In this document: positions 1-11,768 of the stretch, in pieces
Position numbering within the stretch: position 1 is the stretch's first letter
Layout of the letters: every line of letters begins with the position of its first letter
Origin: Raphanus sativus
Taxonomy: Eukaryota; Streptophyta; Magnoliopsida; Brassicales; Brassicaceae
Direction of reading: 5' to 3'
NCBI RefSeq assembly: GCF_000801105.2
Contig: NC_079518.1
Span: forward strand, 10,238,106 to 10,302,105
DNA length: 64,000 nucleotides
Program-made: the position numbers and the translations under genes
Notes under the pieces: model-generated
Told to the model about the DNA's origin: nothing
Seen by the model: the letters and a program-made list of their open reading frames with translations, nothing else
Database searches by the model: none

Positions 1-1096
1 AGTTCACTAACAACACTGGCCATGTGCTGTGATTGGTGCTTTGCATGGAGAAAGGGTTCATCCCATCTGTGGAAATCCCAAGTCGAAGATTCCGTGGATC
101 AGCAGCAAAGTCTGGCCATTTAGCATTCACTTGTGCCCAAGAGATAGAATCAACGGGGTGCCGCATTGTACCGTCTTCAGTGGCATTGGTATAGTGCCAA
201 CGCAGATCTTCAGCCATCCTCTTTGATCTAAACATCCTCCTAAACCTGTCCTTGATTGGAAAATATCTTAGGACCTTTGCCGGAATCCCCACCTTTATCT
301 CATTACTGTGCTTATCCATTTCCCATCTTGAAACTTTGCATCTTGGACAGCTTTGTAGGTTCTCGTACTCCTTCCTATACAGTATGCAATCATTCTTGCA
401 AGCATGGATATTGTCGTAGCCGAACCCAAAGATCTTCAGAAATTTCTTGATTGCAGCTAAACTCTTGGGAAGAACATTGTCTTCAGGTAGCAAATCCTCA
501 AGTAAAACCAACAGCTGATCAAAGTAGTTCTCCGACACACCACTTTTAACCTTGAATCTGTAAAGTCCCATGATAGCTGAAACCTTTGTGTGCTTGAGAC
601 AACCCGAGTATAATGGCGTTTGAGCATCTCTTAGCTTTTTTGTAAACTCAAGTTCCTCTGGTGCTTCATCATCTTCGTTGTCAGTTGTCGGGTTTGGACC
701 ACCTTCGTCCATGGAGAATGCTGTCTTAAACAAATCAAATGCCTCTGTTTCACATTGAAGTACACTGTCTTCTGCAGAATCTCTTTTTTCACCATGAATA
801 CTCCAACGAGAACTCTTATACTTCTTATCCATACCCCTAATCACCAAATGCTCCACAATTTTATCCAGTGACTGATGGCTCAGATTGCGGCAGTCTCTAC
901 AAGGGCATAGCATTTCAAGAAGACTTCCCAATCTTCTTGCTGACGAATTCACGAAATTAGTTGCTCCTTCTGAATACTCGTGGCTATTCCTACAAGAATC
1001 AGACAAAATAAGTTAGCTTTCTTTTAATCGGCGAGTACAAGTGAGATCGAGAGATTGTAAGTTATACCTTGGAAGCCAAATCCACGTCTTATCCAT
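1..1096 (-). CDS. TNP2-type CACTA transposase, N-terminal part (runs off the left edge)
   Basis: This is the catalytic transposase of the CACTA element. Exon 1 is 1068-1096 (ATG at 1096, first residues MDKTWIWLPR); a short intron follows; exon 2 runs from 989 to beyond base 1 without a stop. The start matches the transposase-associated domain, including the CPCRDCRN cysteine motif that follows the second exon start. Farther along, NIHACKNDCILYRKEY, a CPRC motif and the KRMAEDLRWH stretch are typical of the Transposase_21 (TNP2) family. About 340 residues are visible; the catalytic domain continues outside. An alternative call as a host gene is unlikely because the TIR and the partner gene lie on the same element. 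Confidence 0.85.
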
Positions 1097-2119
1097 TTGC
1101 GAATACAGGAACGGCTGGTTCGATCTTAGCTTTCTTTAGGGTTTGTTTAGGTCAAAGCTCGCGAGACAGAAACAGAAAGAGAGATGTTGTGTTCTGAAAT
1201 TTTCCAACTGCAAACAGAGACAGAAAAAAATGAACGGCTGTGATCAAAGATTTGGAGAGCAATCGGACGGTCTATGATTAATCCGAGTGCAATCTTAGTA
1301 GTTGCTCCTTATTGGTTCAGAAAAGAACGGCTCAGATCAAAGTTACCAACACGAATCAATGGTATAGGATTAATCCGTGTGCAATTAAAAAGAATGGCTA
1401 AGATTGAATTTGGCGAAACACATCCATCGGCCTATGGTTTGCCACGTCTGCAATCTTGGAGGTTACTCCTCATTGGCTCAGTATATTAATTTCGTTTGAA
1501 ATCTTAAAATTAATATATATATAGGATTTCAAAGCAAAAAAAAATTAAATTAAATCTTAAAAATTAAAATATCAGTATTCTAATTTTTTAAAAAAAAAAT
1601 CGTATACATAAAAATATTTTATGTGAGCTTTTATAAAATTGATCAATCTAGCTCATATGTTCACAAACACTACTACTTATTTGTATGTACAAAGACTTTA
1701 GGGTATAGGGTTTGAACAAATGAGTGTTTATAAAATTTATAACTAACTAGTTTTATGAAATTAAGATTACAATATCCTTTTTATAAAGAACAAAATTGTG
1801 AAATCAAGAACAATTAGGGTATAGGGTATATGTTTGTACTTTAGGGTTTAGGGATTTCACTTTAGGGTATATGGTTTTAATTTTTAAAACTTATGGTTTA
1901 ATGTAAAATTATGCACTTTAGGGTATAGGGTTTAACAAGCTAAACATTTTCACACACAACCATTAATCATAATATCACACATAATATTTGTTTTTGTCAG
2001 TTAACCATAACATAATATTACACATGATTTAACCGATCATAAAAGTACTTTAAAATTCTATCACACACTAGAAATACATTGCCGACATAACAACTTGAAA
2101 ACTGTTTCAGACGACATGT
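1097..2119. other. Spacer between the two CACTA genes, with telomere-like repeats
   Basis: No coding exon recognised. The stretch 1673-1942 holds several degenerate telomere-like words (TTTAGGG and TTAGGGTATAGGG) in one orientation, separated by AT-rich DNA. The part near 1100-1490 would contain the promoter and 5' UTR of the TNP2 gene. Confidence 0.5.
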
Positions 2120-5085
2120 TTAGACAAACTTGATTTTGTCATTTGGCCATGCCACAACCGAACCCATTGCATCAGATATGTATTCAATCTCTGAATTTGG
2201 CCTCCAGACTTTTGCATCATCGATCTTAGCCACATCAATCCACACCTTGCTTGCATTTGGACCTAGGAGTACAAAGTGGCACAACTCATTCGGATCCGTT
2301 GAAGCTACTCTTCCTTCAGCTACCTTACGTCCAGAGTTGTTGCAATCCAAGAGAATACACTTCTGCTTCGGACTTCTGGTCGAACTAGTGCTGCCTGGAC
2401 TCTACAACTCAAACAAGACGACATAAGCAAGTTCCAACATCAATTAAGGACTCAACATCAATCATCATACAAATAAATAAATTAACTTCATGTTAACAAC
2501 ATACCACTGCTTTTTTCTTGGCTGGTTTCGAAGGTGATTCTATTTTCTTGCCTGCACATTTAGTAGGTGTTACTTCTGTAGCAGGTGTAGGCATGACTTC
2601 AACCTTCAGGACTGGCCATGCTATTTTCTCGCTAAGTGCATCACCAATCAAGAACATATCAGCGGTTGGCCTCCACAAATAAGCCTGATCATTGAACACC
2701 TTCACAACTTCGATACTAACAGCATTGGGACCTAGAGGTATATTGTTAAGCATCTCTTTGGGCTTAGAAGAGCACATGAGACCTTCAGCAATAACCTCAT
2801 CCTCGTCGTTGGTCCAATCATAGATCTTGCATCTTCGAGATTCACCTTCCTTGCTTTGCTAAAATGCAAGAAGGTAATGACTAGAGATAACTCAATTGTT
2901 GTAAGAAGAAAATAAGGTACAAAAATTTACCATGGATACATCTTCAGAGCAGTTTGTATCCCTATCCAAGATCACTTTATCCATTGGCCAAGCTATCTTG
3001 TATCCCACAGCTTCATCAAGAGTTAACACGTCTGTTGTAGGCCTCCAAAGTGAAGCTACTGAGCTTAGTGCAGACTTAACTACGATAGCCACTGCATTAG
3101 GACCAATTGGTATACGACCAATTTTGTACTTCGGTTCATCAGAGCAGAATTCTCCTTCACCAACAACAACATCCTCTGATTCAATCCAATCGAGTATTTG
3201 TACTCTGACTCCTACTTTGAATCCACCACTACTCTCAGATGCTTCAGCATCATCATTATTTTTCTGAAAGAAGGCAAAGGAAATCGTAAATGTCTTAAAA
3301 CTAATTGACCAAATGTAATGAAAAGGATTACCTTCTTCCCAACTAAGTCTTGCACCATCCCCTTTAACTCTTGAATCTCAGTTTTCATTTCTGCAATCTT
3401 TGCGTCTCTAAAATGCAGATATGCTAGCTTAGTAGCCGTAATCCCTCTACCAAACCCCCTTACTCGTCCAGGTTTGTCTTTTCCCAAAACCTTGCTTACA
3501 GCATCTTCCCTTATGTTATCAGCAGCTGATGTTGAGTCCATCTGACTGTCAAGTGACTGTATTTGTTCCTGATACATTCATTTAAACACAAAATAATTCA
3601 TTGACATAATCTATTAATTATACCCAATATATAACTTGCATAATTCTTACAATAGTCTCAGCAAACTGTGGCTTCACAGGTCTGCCATCAGCATGAGTGT
3701 GTCCCGCAATCCAAACCTTCGATCTACTCACCTTACTTGGGTCTTTACTCCTTTTTTTCTATATAAAAACAGACATATCTCAGTACCAGTTTAATCTAAC
3801 AAGCTGAAGATGTTTGACTACTCTTTTACCATATCATCAGCTAAACGAAGCATCCCTTTGCGGCTAGTGGTGTGAGGAATCTGATTTCTTCTCATCGCTC
3901 TGTACTTGTTACTCGTTTCCTACAATATAAATATGACAGTGATTAAATCTATCAGATATGACCTTTAAGGATGAAACTTACTTAGTTGTAGATAACTCAC
4001 CGTGAAAGATTTGGTAGTTTTACTCTTAACCCAAGAGTTCCACACTTGAATGGATGGGATGTTGCTCGGTTTTAAAGCTATTCTCTCAGCTGCAGTCTTC
4101 GCCACACGTACTTGTGACACCAGCCTCGACTTCCCAGCCCTCCACACATTTCCAAGCTGCTTGAAAATAACAGCTTTCTGCCAATCTTCTTGCAAGTTAA
4201 ATCTCCCCTGCATCACAATAAGCAAGTTAAACATGTTATAATTTCATCTTGCGGTTCAACAAAACATACTAATGTATATATACAAACCTGAATTTCTTCC
4301 CACATTGTTGCTTTAGTCGCTGCATCAAGATTTCTCCAATCAGCGAGTGTAACCGGAACATGTTCCCTCACAAGAGGACCAAGAAAAGACGATAGTGTTA
4401 CTGAACCAGGTCCAATATGCTCACCAATGTCATTGAATGTGACCATAATCTTATCATTGGGATTTTCAGCCACTCTGCGCAACTTTGTTGGTCCTCTTTT
4501 ATTTTTTTTTTGAACTTCCTCCCCTCCTAGCTCAACTCCTTCAGTACTAGGAATCTCATCATCTTGCGCAGTGCCATCTTCTTCCATATCGCGAGCTTCT
4601 TCTTCATTCCCTTTCTCATTGAGAACTCCATCATCTTCCATATTGGCCTGTTCGTCTTCATTCTCTTTCCCATTGCCATCTCCATCTTCTTCAGCCTCTT
4701 TCCCATTGCCATCTCCATCTTCTTCAGCCTCTTTCCCATTGCCATCTCCATCTTCTTCAGCCTCTTTCCCATTGAGTACATCTTCTACCTCATCAACTCG
4801 GGGAATATATTCAGGTGTAACATCTTCTAGCTCATCATCATCATCATCAGGTGTAACATCTTCTAGCTCATCATCATCTTGAGCAGCCACTTTCTTGATT
4901 CTACTACTTCTTCTCGTTGGCGTTAGAACTAAACTCTTTTTAGGGGAAGCCGTTTTCTTTGCTGTAGCTTTCTTCACTTTTAGTTGCGGTCTCTTGTCCT
5001 CCAAGCCTTGATCTACTACCTCCAAGCCTTGATTACGTCTACTCCGACGAGAACCAACTTTTCCTCCTCCTCTTGTCTTTGCCAT
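2120..5085 (-). CDS. CACTA accessory transposase gene: Transposase_24 domain plus three DUF8039 modules
   Basis: Eight exons join in frame, all phase 0: 4288-5085, 4001-4207, 3830-3919, 3651-3758, 3332-3568, 2931-3263, 2505-2858 and 2120-2401, giving about 802 residues. The N-terminus is basic (MAKTRGGGKVGSRRSRRNQ) and is followed by a long acidic region with an 11-residue repeat, GKEAEEDGDGN, in three copies. Exons 2-4 carry the plant En/Spm Transposase_24 signature: VWRAGKSRL, LKPSNIPSIQVWNSWVKSKT, PHTTSRKGMLRLADDM. Exon 5 has a predicted coiled coil (KIAEMKTEIQELKGMVQDL). The last three exons each hold a DUF8039-like module with a WRP..D....DA....AWP pattern. The role is inferred from the family: a TNPA-like terminus-binding or accessory protein. 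Exon 8 uses the AG at 2402-2403, because the AG six bases upstream would put a stop in frame. Confidence 0.8.
4667..4770 (-). repeat. 33-bp tandem repeat encoding GKEAEEDGDGN, three copies
   Basis: Three near-identical 33-base units lie inside the acidic region of the Transposase_24 gene. A second acidic duplication (ELEDVTP with aspartate runs) lies just upstream in the protein, at about 4815-4885. The unit is a multiple of three, so copy changes keep the frame. Confidence 0.8.
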
Positions 5086-5675
5086 TTCTGAAACTAATAA
5101 AGAAATCCAAAATCAAATCGAAACCCACAATCATATTCAAAATCTAAACCGAACAAACCCATAATCGAATCATGTGTTAACGCGGACATGCATGTGAAAA
5201 GAGATTCGAATCGAAGAGATACGATCAAATAGAACCCCAAAATCAAAGAGATTCGATGAAATTTTCTAATCTAAACCCACTATTGAAAGTTTCTAATCTA
5301 AACTCAGAATCAAATCGAAACTCATACCAATTGAAGCTTCCACTCGAGAGAACTCTGAAGAACTTTGATGAGTCTCGGTTTCGATTTCGAGGAATGTGAA
5401 GAGAGTGAAGTGAAGAGAAATGGGTTTCGATTTAAATACTTAGGGTTATTTTTAATATATTTTTCATATACGATAGCATTTATTTTTTTATTTGCAATGG
5501 TAAGGCGCCTCCACTTACCAAATTAACGCGGCTGGATTATTTTATTTTGCCGCGTCTACAGAGATAGCTTATACATTCCAAAAACGCTATTATAAAGGCC
5601 CGTGTTGAAATACAATAGCAGAGACGCAAAAACCGCTATGCTACGACGCTATTAATACCCACATTTCCTGTAGTG
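5086..5675 (-). promoter_or_regulatory. CACTA 5' subterminal region, promoter and TIR
   Basis: This holds the promoter and 5' UTR of the accessory gene and the element end. Between about 5460 and 5660 short words related to CGCTATTA and its complement ATAGC occur at least six times in both orientations. This is the arrangement expected of subterminal transposase-binding sites in CACTA elements. The terminal motif ends at 5675. Which protein binds the words is inference. Confidence 0.6.
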
Positions 5676-6116
5676 ATCTAATCAATTTAATATTTTTATG
5701 TAAATTACATAGAAAATAGATATAGTTTCTTCGAGGATAGATAAATGGTGTTTCAATGACAAGTTTACTATCAAAACCATAATAGCAAATGTTATTATTT
5801 ACAAATCAAACATATCAAAGCAAATTGCTTTGAATAGATTAAAACAAGAGAATCAAATGTTTTGCACCCAAAATATCAAATTCACAAAAGATAATATTCT
5901 AGATATCCAAATAATTATCGAATTTACCATCAGTATATGAAGACTTGTTTCACTAGTAATATTGATATTTACATTTAAATAACTTATATGGAAAATTAAT
6001 ATTTTTTATTTCCTGTAAGAAAATATTTTCTTACAAAGTAATTCCAGGTTGCCAATTCTTTTGGATCTTTATTAGTATTCTTGACACTAGTACAAAATTT
6101 ATAATATCTAATAATG
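5676..6116 (-). repeat. 3' flank of defensin-like copy A (shared array unit)
   Basis: This AT-rich stretch recurs, in matching orientation relative to the gene, after every defensin-like copy in the window (for example 21555-22020 and 24270-24720). It shows that the duplicated unit is larger than the gene. The left edge is set by the CACTA insertion. No separate gene is seen here. Confidence 0.7.
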
Positions 6117-6444
6117 TTAGTTTGGCCTTTTTGACCTACAACAACATTTTCCAGATTCACATACGCCAACTAACTGAATGGTCATAGCTCCACAAAACTT
6201 CTCGCACGTTCCGTCTTTTGGTTTACACGGAATGTCGTAACATTTTTTGTAGTCTTGTTTTATTTCAAAGTCTGTTTAAAATAAAAATGATTATAATGTT
6301 GACAATTATAAAAAGATAAATATATGGGTATAAATAAAAGTAAACAGTAAAATGAAATTAAATACCTGGGTAACAATGAACATTAGATACTATGAAGAAG
6401 ATAGTGAAAACAAATGAGATCAATATGTTTTTGGAGATTCCCAT
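6117..6444 (-). CDS. Defensin-like secreted cysteine-rich peptide, copy A (intact)
   Basis: Two exons, 6366-6444 and 6117-6271, with a GT-AG intron of 94 bases, give 77 residues. The ATG at 6444 starts a signal peptide (MGISKNILISFVFTIFFIVS, cleavage expected near HCYP). The second exon encodes the mature peptide with eight cysteines spaced C-x4-C-x6-C-x3-C-x10-C-x4-CCC. The CxxxC and the final CxC within CCC fit the cysteine-stabilised alpha-beta fold of plant defensin-like (DEFL/LCR) peptides. The one-intron layout, with the break just after the signal peptide, is also typical. Such peptides are secreted and act in defence or in pollen-pistil signalling; which applies here is not visible. 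It differs from copy E mainly at residue 10 and at GVC instead of GEC. Confidence 0.8.
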
Positions 6445-7380
6445 TTTGTATGAACTTGTTTTAATGTTTGTTTAGTATTCTACTTTGATTTATATTGTTA
6501 TATATATAGTAACATAAATTTTCATAAAAGGAAAATTTCATCAAAATATCCTTGAGGTTAATTTCTTTGATTATAGACAATATAATTTTAAAATAAATTC
6601 CTTACGTTATAATATTTTATCATTGGTTTCAAATGTTATTCTCTTTTTTCTTTATAGAAAATATCTCGGCAATATACTGTTGTTATTTGTTACTGATTTG
6701 GGAAGGTCTATTAGTTATAGATTTAGATTATTATTGTGATTGAATATATCCTTAGTTTTAGTCAAAACATGTTAATTTATATTATATCTTTTATTTCATA
6801 AATTATATATTTTTAAACATATATATATACAGTGTTAGATGAATCCAATATTTTATTTTATAAAACCTTGGCATATGAGGTTTTTTATACATGTATGTTA
6901 TTATTTTTAGTTCAGTAGAATCTTACAACTTTTAATTTTTAATGTTTTATAATAAACGCATTAATTTGCAATATGACTAATAGAGAACTTTGTTATTTTT
7001 GAGTGTTTATTTCTAGTTTTAATTTTCATAAAACAATTTTCAGATTAACATAAGCCAAATGTGTCATTCATATCATATTTAGACTATAATATTTTTATGG
7101 TTGTTTTGTTCTATACACAAAAATATATATTAATATTTTTTCTTGTAATATCAACACATATTTCATAATGAATATAAGATTTAAAATATATAAAAAAATT
7201 TAGATAAGAAATATGTAATTATTGACATGAACTACACTTATATAAATCATTTTTAATATTTTAATTTAGAAAAATTAAACGCGATAGATTTATTAGTAAA
7301 ATAATATTTCAATGTATCAAACTAATTATGGGTGCTCAAAATATATTTTAACAATAAAATAAGATGACTATATGGTTTGT
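6445..7380 (-). promoter_or_regulatory. Upstream region of defensin-like copy A
   Basis: This region is conserved upstream of copies A, B and E-H and in the gene-less copy I. A TATA-like run lies at about 6495-6510 (minus), roughly 50-65 bases before the ATG, followed by the conserved leader word CTAAACAAAAATT in intact copies. No other gene is seen. Confidence 0.45.
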
Positions 7381-7805
7381 CTAATCAATTTAATATTTTG
7401 ATGTAAATTACATATAAAATAGATATAGTTTCTTCTGAGGACAGATAAATGGTGTTTCAACGACAAGTTTACTATCAAAACCATAATAGCAAATGTTATT
7501 ATTTACAAATCAAACATATCAAAGCCAATTGCTTTGAATAGATTAAAACAAGAGAATCAAATGTTTTGCACCCAAAATATCAAATTCACAAAAGATAATA
7601 TTCTAGTTATCCAAATAATTAACGAATTTACCATCAGTATATGAAGACTTGTTTCACTAGTAATATTGATATTTTACATTTAAATATCTTATATGGAAAA
7701 TTAATATTTTTTATTTCCTTTAAGCAAATATTTTCTTACAAAGTAATTCCAGGTTGCCAATTCTTTTGGATCTTTATTAGTATTTTTAACACTAGTACAA
7801 AATTT

Positions 7806-7905
7806 NNNNNNNNNNNNNNNNNNNNNNNNNNNNNNNNNNNNNNNNNNNNNNNNNNNNNNNNNNNNNNNNNNNNNNNNNNNNNNNNNNNNNNNNNNNNNNN
7901 NNNNN
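7806..7905. other. Assembly gap (100 N)
   Basis: One hundred Ns of unknown true length inside the 3' flank of defensin-like copy B. Confidence 0.99.
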
Positions 7906-7921
7906 ATAATATCTAATAATG

Positions 7922-7992
7922 TTAGTTTGGCATTTTTGACCTACAACAACATTTTCTAGATTCACATACGCCAACTAACTGAATGGTCATAA
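7922..7992 (-). pseudogene. Defensin-like copy B, exon-2 remnant
   Basis: Only the 3' part of exon 2 remains (stop codon to the GAMTIQ region). The sequence then jumps straight into upstream-region sequence (CATAAAAGGAAAA), so the first exon, the intron and the first half of exon 2 are deleted. The break coincides with TCATA, present in both the exon and the upstream region, which suggests a microhomology deletion. Gaps on both sides (7806-7905, 8032-8131) leave some chance that this is an assembly join. Confidence 0.75.
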
Positions 7993-8031
7993 AAGGAAAA
8001 ATTCATTGACAAAAAAAAAAGAAAAATTTCA

Positions 8032-8131
8032 NNNNNNNNNNNNNNNNNNNNNNNNNNNNNNNNNNNNNNNNNNNNNNNNNNNNNNNNNNNNNNNNNNNNN
8101 NNNNNNNNNNNNNNNNNNNNNNNNNNNNNNN
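8032..8131. other. Assembly gap (100 N)
   Basis: One hundred Ns within the upstream region belonging to defensin-like copy B. Confidence 0.99.
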
Positions 8132-9377
8132 ACAAAATATATTTGAGCCTAATTTCTTGGATCATATTCAAAATAATATGAAAATATACTCCTTTCCTTA
8201 TAATATTTTATCAATGGTTTAATGTTATTCTGTTTTTTATAGAAAATATCTTGTCACTATACTTTTTTTATTTGTTACTGATTTAGCAAGGTCTATCTGT
8301 TATAGATTTAGATTTTTATTATGATTGAATATTTCCTTGGTTTTAGGCAAAACAAGTTAATTTATATTTTATTTCATAAATTAAATATTTAGTGGTATAT
8401 GAATCCAATAGTTTTTTTAATAAAAAATTTTAATTTTAATTTTTTTAAAATAAATTCATTAATTTGCAATATGACTATTCGAGAATTGTTTTTTTTTAAT
8501 TTTGACTGTTTATTTCCAGTTTTAATTTTCTTATAACTATTTTAAGGCTAAATTAATCCAAATACATCATGCATAATATATTTAGACTACAAAATGTTTA
8601 TGGTTGTTTTGTTCGACACAAAAAAAAGATATTATTATTTTCTCTTGTAATATCAACACATATTTCATAATGAAAATGGGATTTAAAATATACAAGAAAA
8701 AGTAGGTAAGAAATATGCAATTAGTGACATGAACTACACTTATATAACCAAAATAATCATTTGTGATATGTACAAGTCGATGACAAAAAAAATCATTTGT
8801 GATATTATATTTTAGTGAAATATTATACACGGGAGATGTATTAGAAAAAATAAATTTAGTTGTATCTATATAATTATGGGCGCAGTAAAAATATATTTTA
8901 ACAATAAAATAAGCTGACTATATGGTTTGTCTAATCAGTTTAATATTTTGATGTAAAGTACAAAAAATATATATATATATAGTTTCTTTGAGGACAAATA
9001 AATGGTGTTTTGACGAAAAGTTTGCCATCAAAACCATACTCGAAAATATTATCTTTTACAAATATAACATATCAAAGGCAATTGTGTTGATTCTATTAAA
9101 ACAAGAGAATCAAAGGTTTTGCACCGAAAATATCAAATTCACAAAACATAATACTCTAGTTATCCAAATAATTATCGAATTCACCATTAGTATATGAATA
9201 CTTGCTTCACCTGTAATCTTGATATTTTAAATTTAAATTTCTTATATGGTGAATTAATATTTGTTTTATTTCCATTAAGCAAAGTTTTTCTTTTGAATTG
9301 ATTTCAGGTTACTAATTGTTTTGGATCTTTATTATAGTATTACTACACTAGTACAAAATTTATAATATCTAATAATA
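8132..9377 (-). repeat. Upstream region of copy B followed by 3' flank of copy C
   Basis: AT-rich DNA that aligns by eye with 6540-7380 (upstream part) and then with 7380-7800 (3' flank). No open coding region of its own is seen. It is more diverged than the equivalents in the plus-strand half of the array. Confidence 0.6.
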
Positions 9378-9703
9378 TTAGTTTGGCTTTTGTGACCTAC
9401 AACAACATTTTCCAAAAATACAATCGCCAACTAACTGAATGGTCATAGCTGCACAAAACTTCTCACATGTTTGGTCTTTTGGTTTACACGGAATGTCGTA
9501 GCATTTTTTGTAGTCTTGTTTTACTTCAAAGTTTGTTTAAAATCAAAATGATTACAATGATGACAGTTATAAAAAGATAAATATATGAGTATAAATAAAA
9601 GTAAACAGCGAAGTGAAATTAAATATGTGGGTAGCAATGAACATTAGATATTATGAAGAAGATAGTGAAAACAAATGCAATCAATATGTTTTTGGAGATA
9701 CTT
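9378..9703 (-). pseudogene. Defensin-like copy C, decayed
   Basis: Exon 2 (9378-9532) keeps all eight cysteines and the stop, but the acceptor AG is changed to AA (9533-9534). Exon 1 (about 9622-9703) has lost the ATG: the conserved ATGGGTATC is replaced by AAGTATC. The donor after the signal peptide is also changed from GT to AT. Three independent lesions in start, donor and acceptor mean it cannot make the usual peptide. Its upstream region is cut at about 9780 by the Helitron end and resumes near 35893. Confidence 0.85.
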
Positions 9704-9810
9704 TTTGTATGAACTTTTCTTAACTTTTGTTTAGTGTTCTATTTTGATTTATATTGTTATATATATATATATATATATAAATAGTGGTGTGTCCGCGCTT
9801 CGCGCATAAT

Positions 9811-10901
9811 GTAATGTATGGTTGGACGTTTGTGTTATATGGAAGTGTTGATTCTCTTATTTCATTGTGAAGCTCCAAGTGTAGTGGGGAATGATTTTTA
9901 TTTGAGAGTTTGTTTAATCCTAGTTTCTTTATTAGGTTGAACCACGTGTTAGTGATTGGGCGGTAGTATGGCGTTCTAGCGTAGCTAAGCAAGCTGAATT
10001 TGAATCCGCCTACACTTAAATATCCCTAACACGTGATTACCGGTGATTTAACATTCTTTCGCCGAGGAGAGGTTTACCGTTTTTTTTATTAGGTTGTATT
10101 CTTGGTGATGTATGGACACCATTGCCAATTTGAGGAGCCAGCATTTTATGGCCTTTTTGTTTTCTTATTGGTGGATGTCTTTTCCAAATCTTGAGGCTCT
10201 TTGAAGCCATAGCTTTTAAATACAATGCTTATTGGCACTTCTATTATTTTTATTCTCTATACAGTAAAACATCTATAAATTAATAATATTGGGACTACAC
10301 CAAAACTATATTTTTTTATTAATTTATAGAAATTATTAATTTATCGAGATACTAATTGAATCAAAAATTCAATTTGAGACTACGAAATTATATTAATTTA
10401 TAGAGATATTAATCTATCGATTATTAATTTAAAGAGGTTATACTGTATTATGTGTTTCTTTTGTATGTTGATATCGGTGATCTCTGATCCAATATACCTC
10501 TTTATTTAAAATGAAACTTAGTGTTAATTTTTTTTTTTTCGATGTAGTGGTGTGTTTTTTTTTTTAGTTTAGTGGACCTTATGAGAGTTTCATGGCTTGA
10601 TTTATGTGTTTTGGTAAAGTTTGTGGGTTGATTTTGTGGTGAGTGGGCTAATATATTAAGATTAATAATTATTTTGGGTTTATACCATTGTGAAATCCAC
10701 TGAATTATGATGGTGATGACCCATTTGGTTGAGGTATGTATTTTTCGTTAGTAATTAATTTATTGGTGCAGTTGACAAAAAAAAAATTAATTTATTGGTG
10801 TACATTTGTTCAGTTGCAAGCCTTTGACTACTTCAGTTTTTACTTGTGGGTTGTAGAGATTTAATTTTGTATGATGATATTATTCTGATAACATCTTTCA
10901 A
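9811..10901. other. Helitron 1 interior outside the duplicated block
   Basis: No recognised gene. It holds a MITE at 10259-10450 and otherwise AT-rich unique DNA. Short open frames, for example on the minus strand at 10037-10225, show no domain I recognise. Confidence 0.4.
10259..10450. mobile_element. MITE with TACAGTAaAAC terminal inverted repeats
   Basis: The ends read ACAGTAAAACATCTATAAAT and, reversed from the right, ACAGTATAACCTC, flanked by TA. The interior is rich in TTAATTTATAGA-type words in both orientations. The size of about 190 bases and the TA flank suggest a Tc1/mariner-type MITE; the family is inferred. Confidence 0.6.
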
Positions 10902-11299
10902 AAATTTTAATGAAGTATGCTGAGTAAATATGTGATACATATATTTACTAATATCTTTTCGGTAGATTATTTGGTATTTCTGTTTTGGTAAGTGCAGAGA
11001 CTTTAGTATTTGTGTGTAATTTTTAACTGAGAAATTATTTCCTCTACCTCTATGGATGATTAATAGCTCGGAAGTTTTTTTTTTGTTAAACATAATAGCT
11101 AGGAAGTTCTCACATTTACATTGTCATAATACGGTTCTCATTACAAAATTTGAAAAGATATATGTAAAGTATTTTTTAAATATTTTCATAGTAATGATAG
11201 TCTGATAGTTTTTCCTTTTGTTTAAACTGCATCGTGTTTTTTGAATGTTGAGAAGTTTTTCTGCATGATGATTAATCAATTTTTTTATCAAACTTTCAA

Positions 11300-11768
11300 G
11301 AGAAATTGCCAAAAATACCATTTTCATAGTACCACTTTTCATGTTTACACTAACCACTTTTACCACTACTTTTAATGAAGGGTTTAGAATTGAAGGTTTA
11401 GGATTTAGGGTTTAGATTTAATGTTTTAGGGTTTAAGGTATATAGTCTAGGGTTTAGAGTTGAGGATTTAGGGTTTAGAATTGAGGATTTAGGGTTTATA
11501 GTTTAGACTTTAGGGTTTAGGGTTTAGGATATTGAATTTAGGGTATATAGTTTAGGGTTTAGGGTTTAGAGTTGAAGATTTTGGGTTTAGAGTTTAGAAT
11601 TGGAGGTTTAGGATTTAGAATTTGGGATTAGAATTTTGAAAAGCATATAAAAACAAAGATATAAGAGTTTTTACCATTTTAATAAATAAGGTATTTTTGA
11701 AAATATGTCTTTAGTGGTGGTAAAGATGAATAATGGTACCTTGAAAATAGTATTTTTGAAAATTCCCC
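11300..11768. mobile_element. MULE-like MITE with telomere-like interior
   Basis: It is flanked by the 9-base duplication AACTTTCAA (11291-11299 and 11769-11777). Terminal inverted repeats of about 35 bases start GAGAAATTGCCAAAAATACC on the left and GGGGAATTTTCAAAAATAC on the reversed right. The interior (11380-11640) is a degenerate array of TTTAGGG-like words. The empty site, with one AACTTTCAA, is intact in block 2 near 32141. Confidence 0.9.

Larger units (their letters stand above)
1..5675 (-). mobile_element. CACTA/EnSpm DNA transposon, 5' portion
   Basis: The right boundary is the terminal motif CACTACAGGAAATGT read on the minus strand (5661-5675), which is the CACTA terminus. Two minus-strand genes follow in order: a Transposase_24-type gene (2120-5085) and a TNP2-type transposase (1096 to beyond the left edge). 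The other terminus and the 3-bp target duplication lie outside the window, so completeness cannot be judged. Both genes read open across all visible exons, which suggests a recent or still autonomous element. Confidence 0.85.

Noticed and set aside
4564..4882. Plus-strand frames rich in S and F opposite the CACTA accessory gene
   Set aside because: They are antisense shadows of the acidic repeat region of the minus-strand gene, which has domains and a splice pattern.
9720..9992. Minus frame ending in an IYIYIYIYIY run
   Set aside because: It spans the AT microsatellite and the Helitron end; no protein feature supports it.
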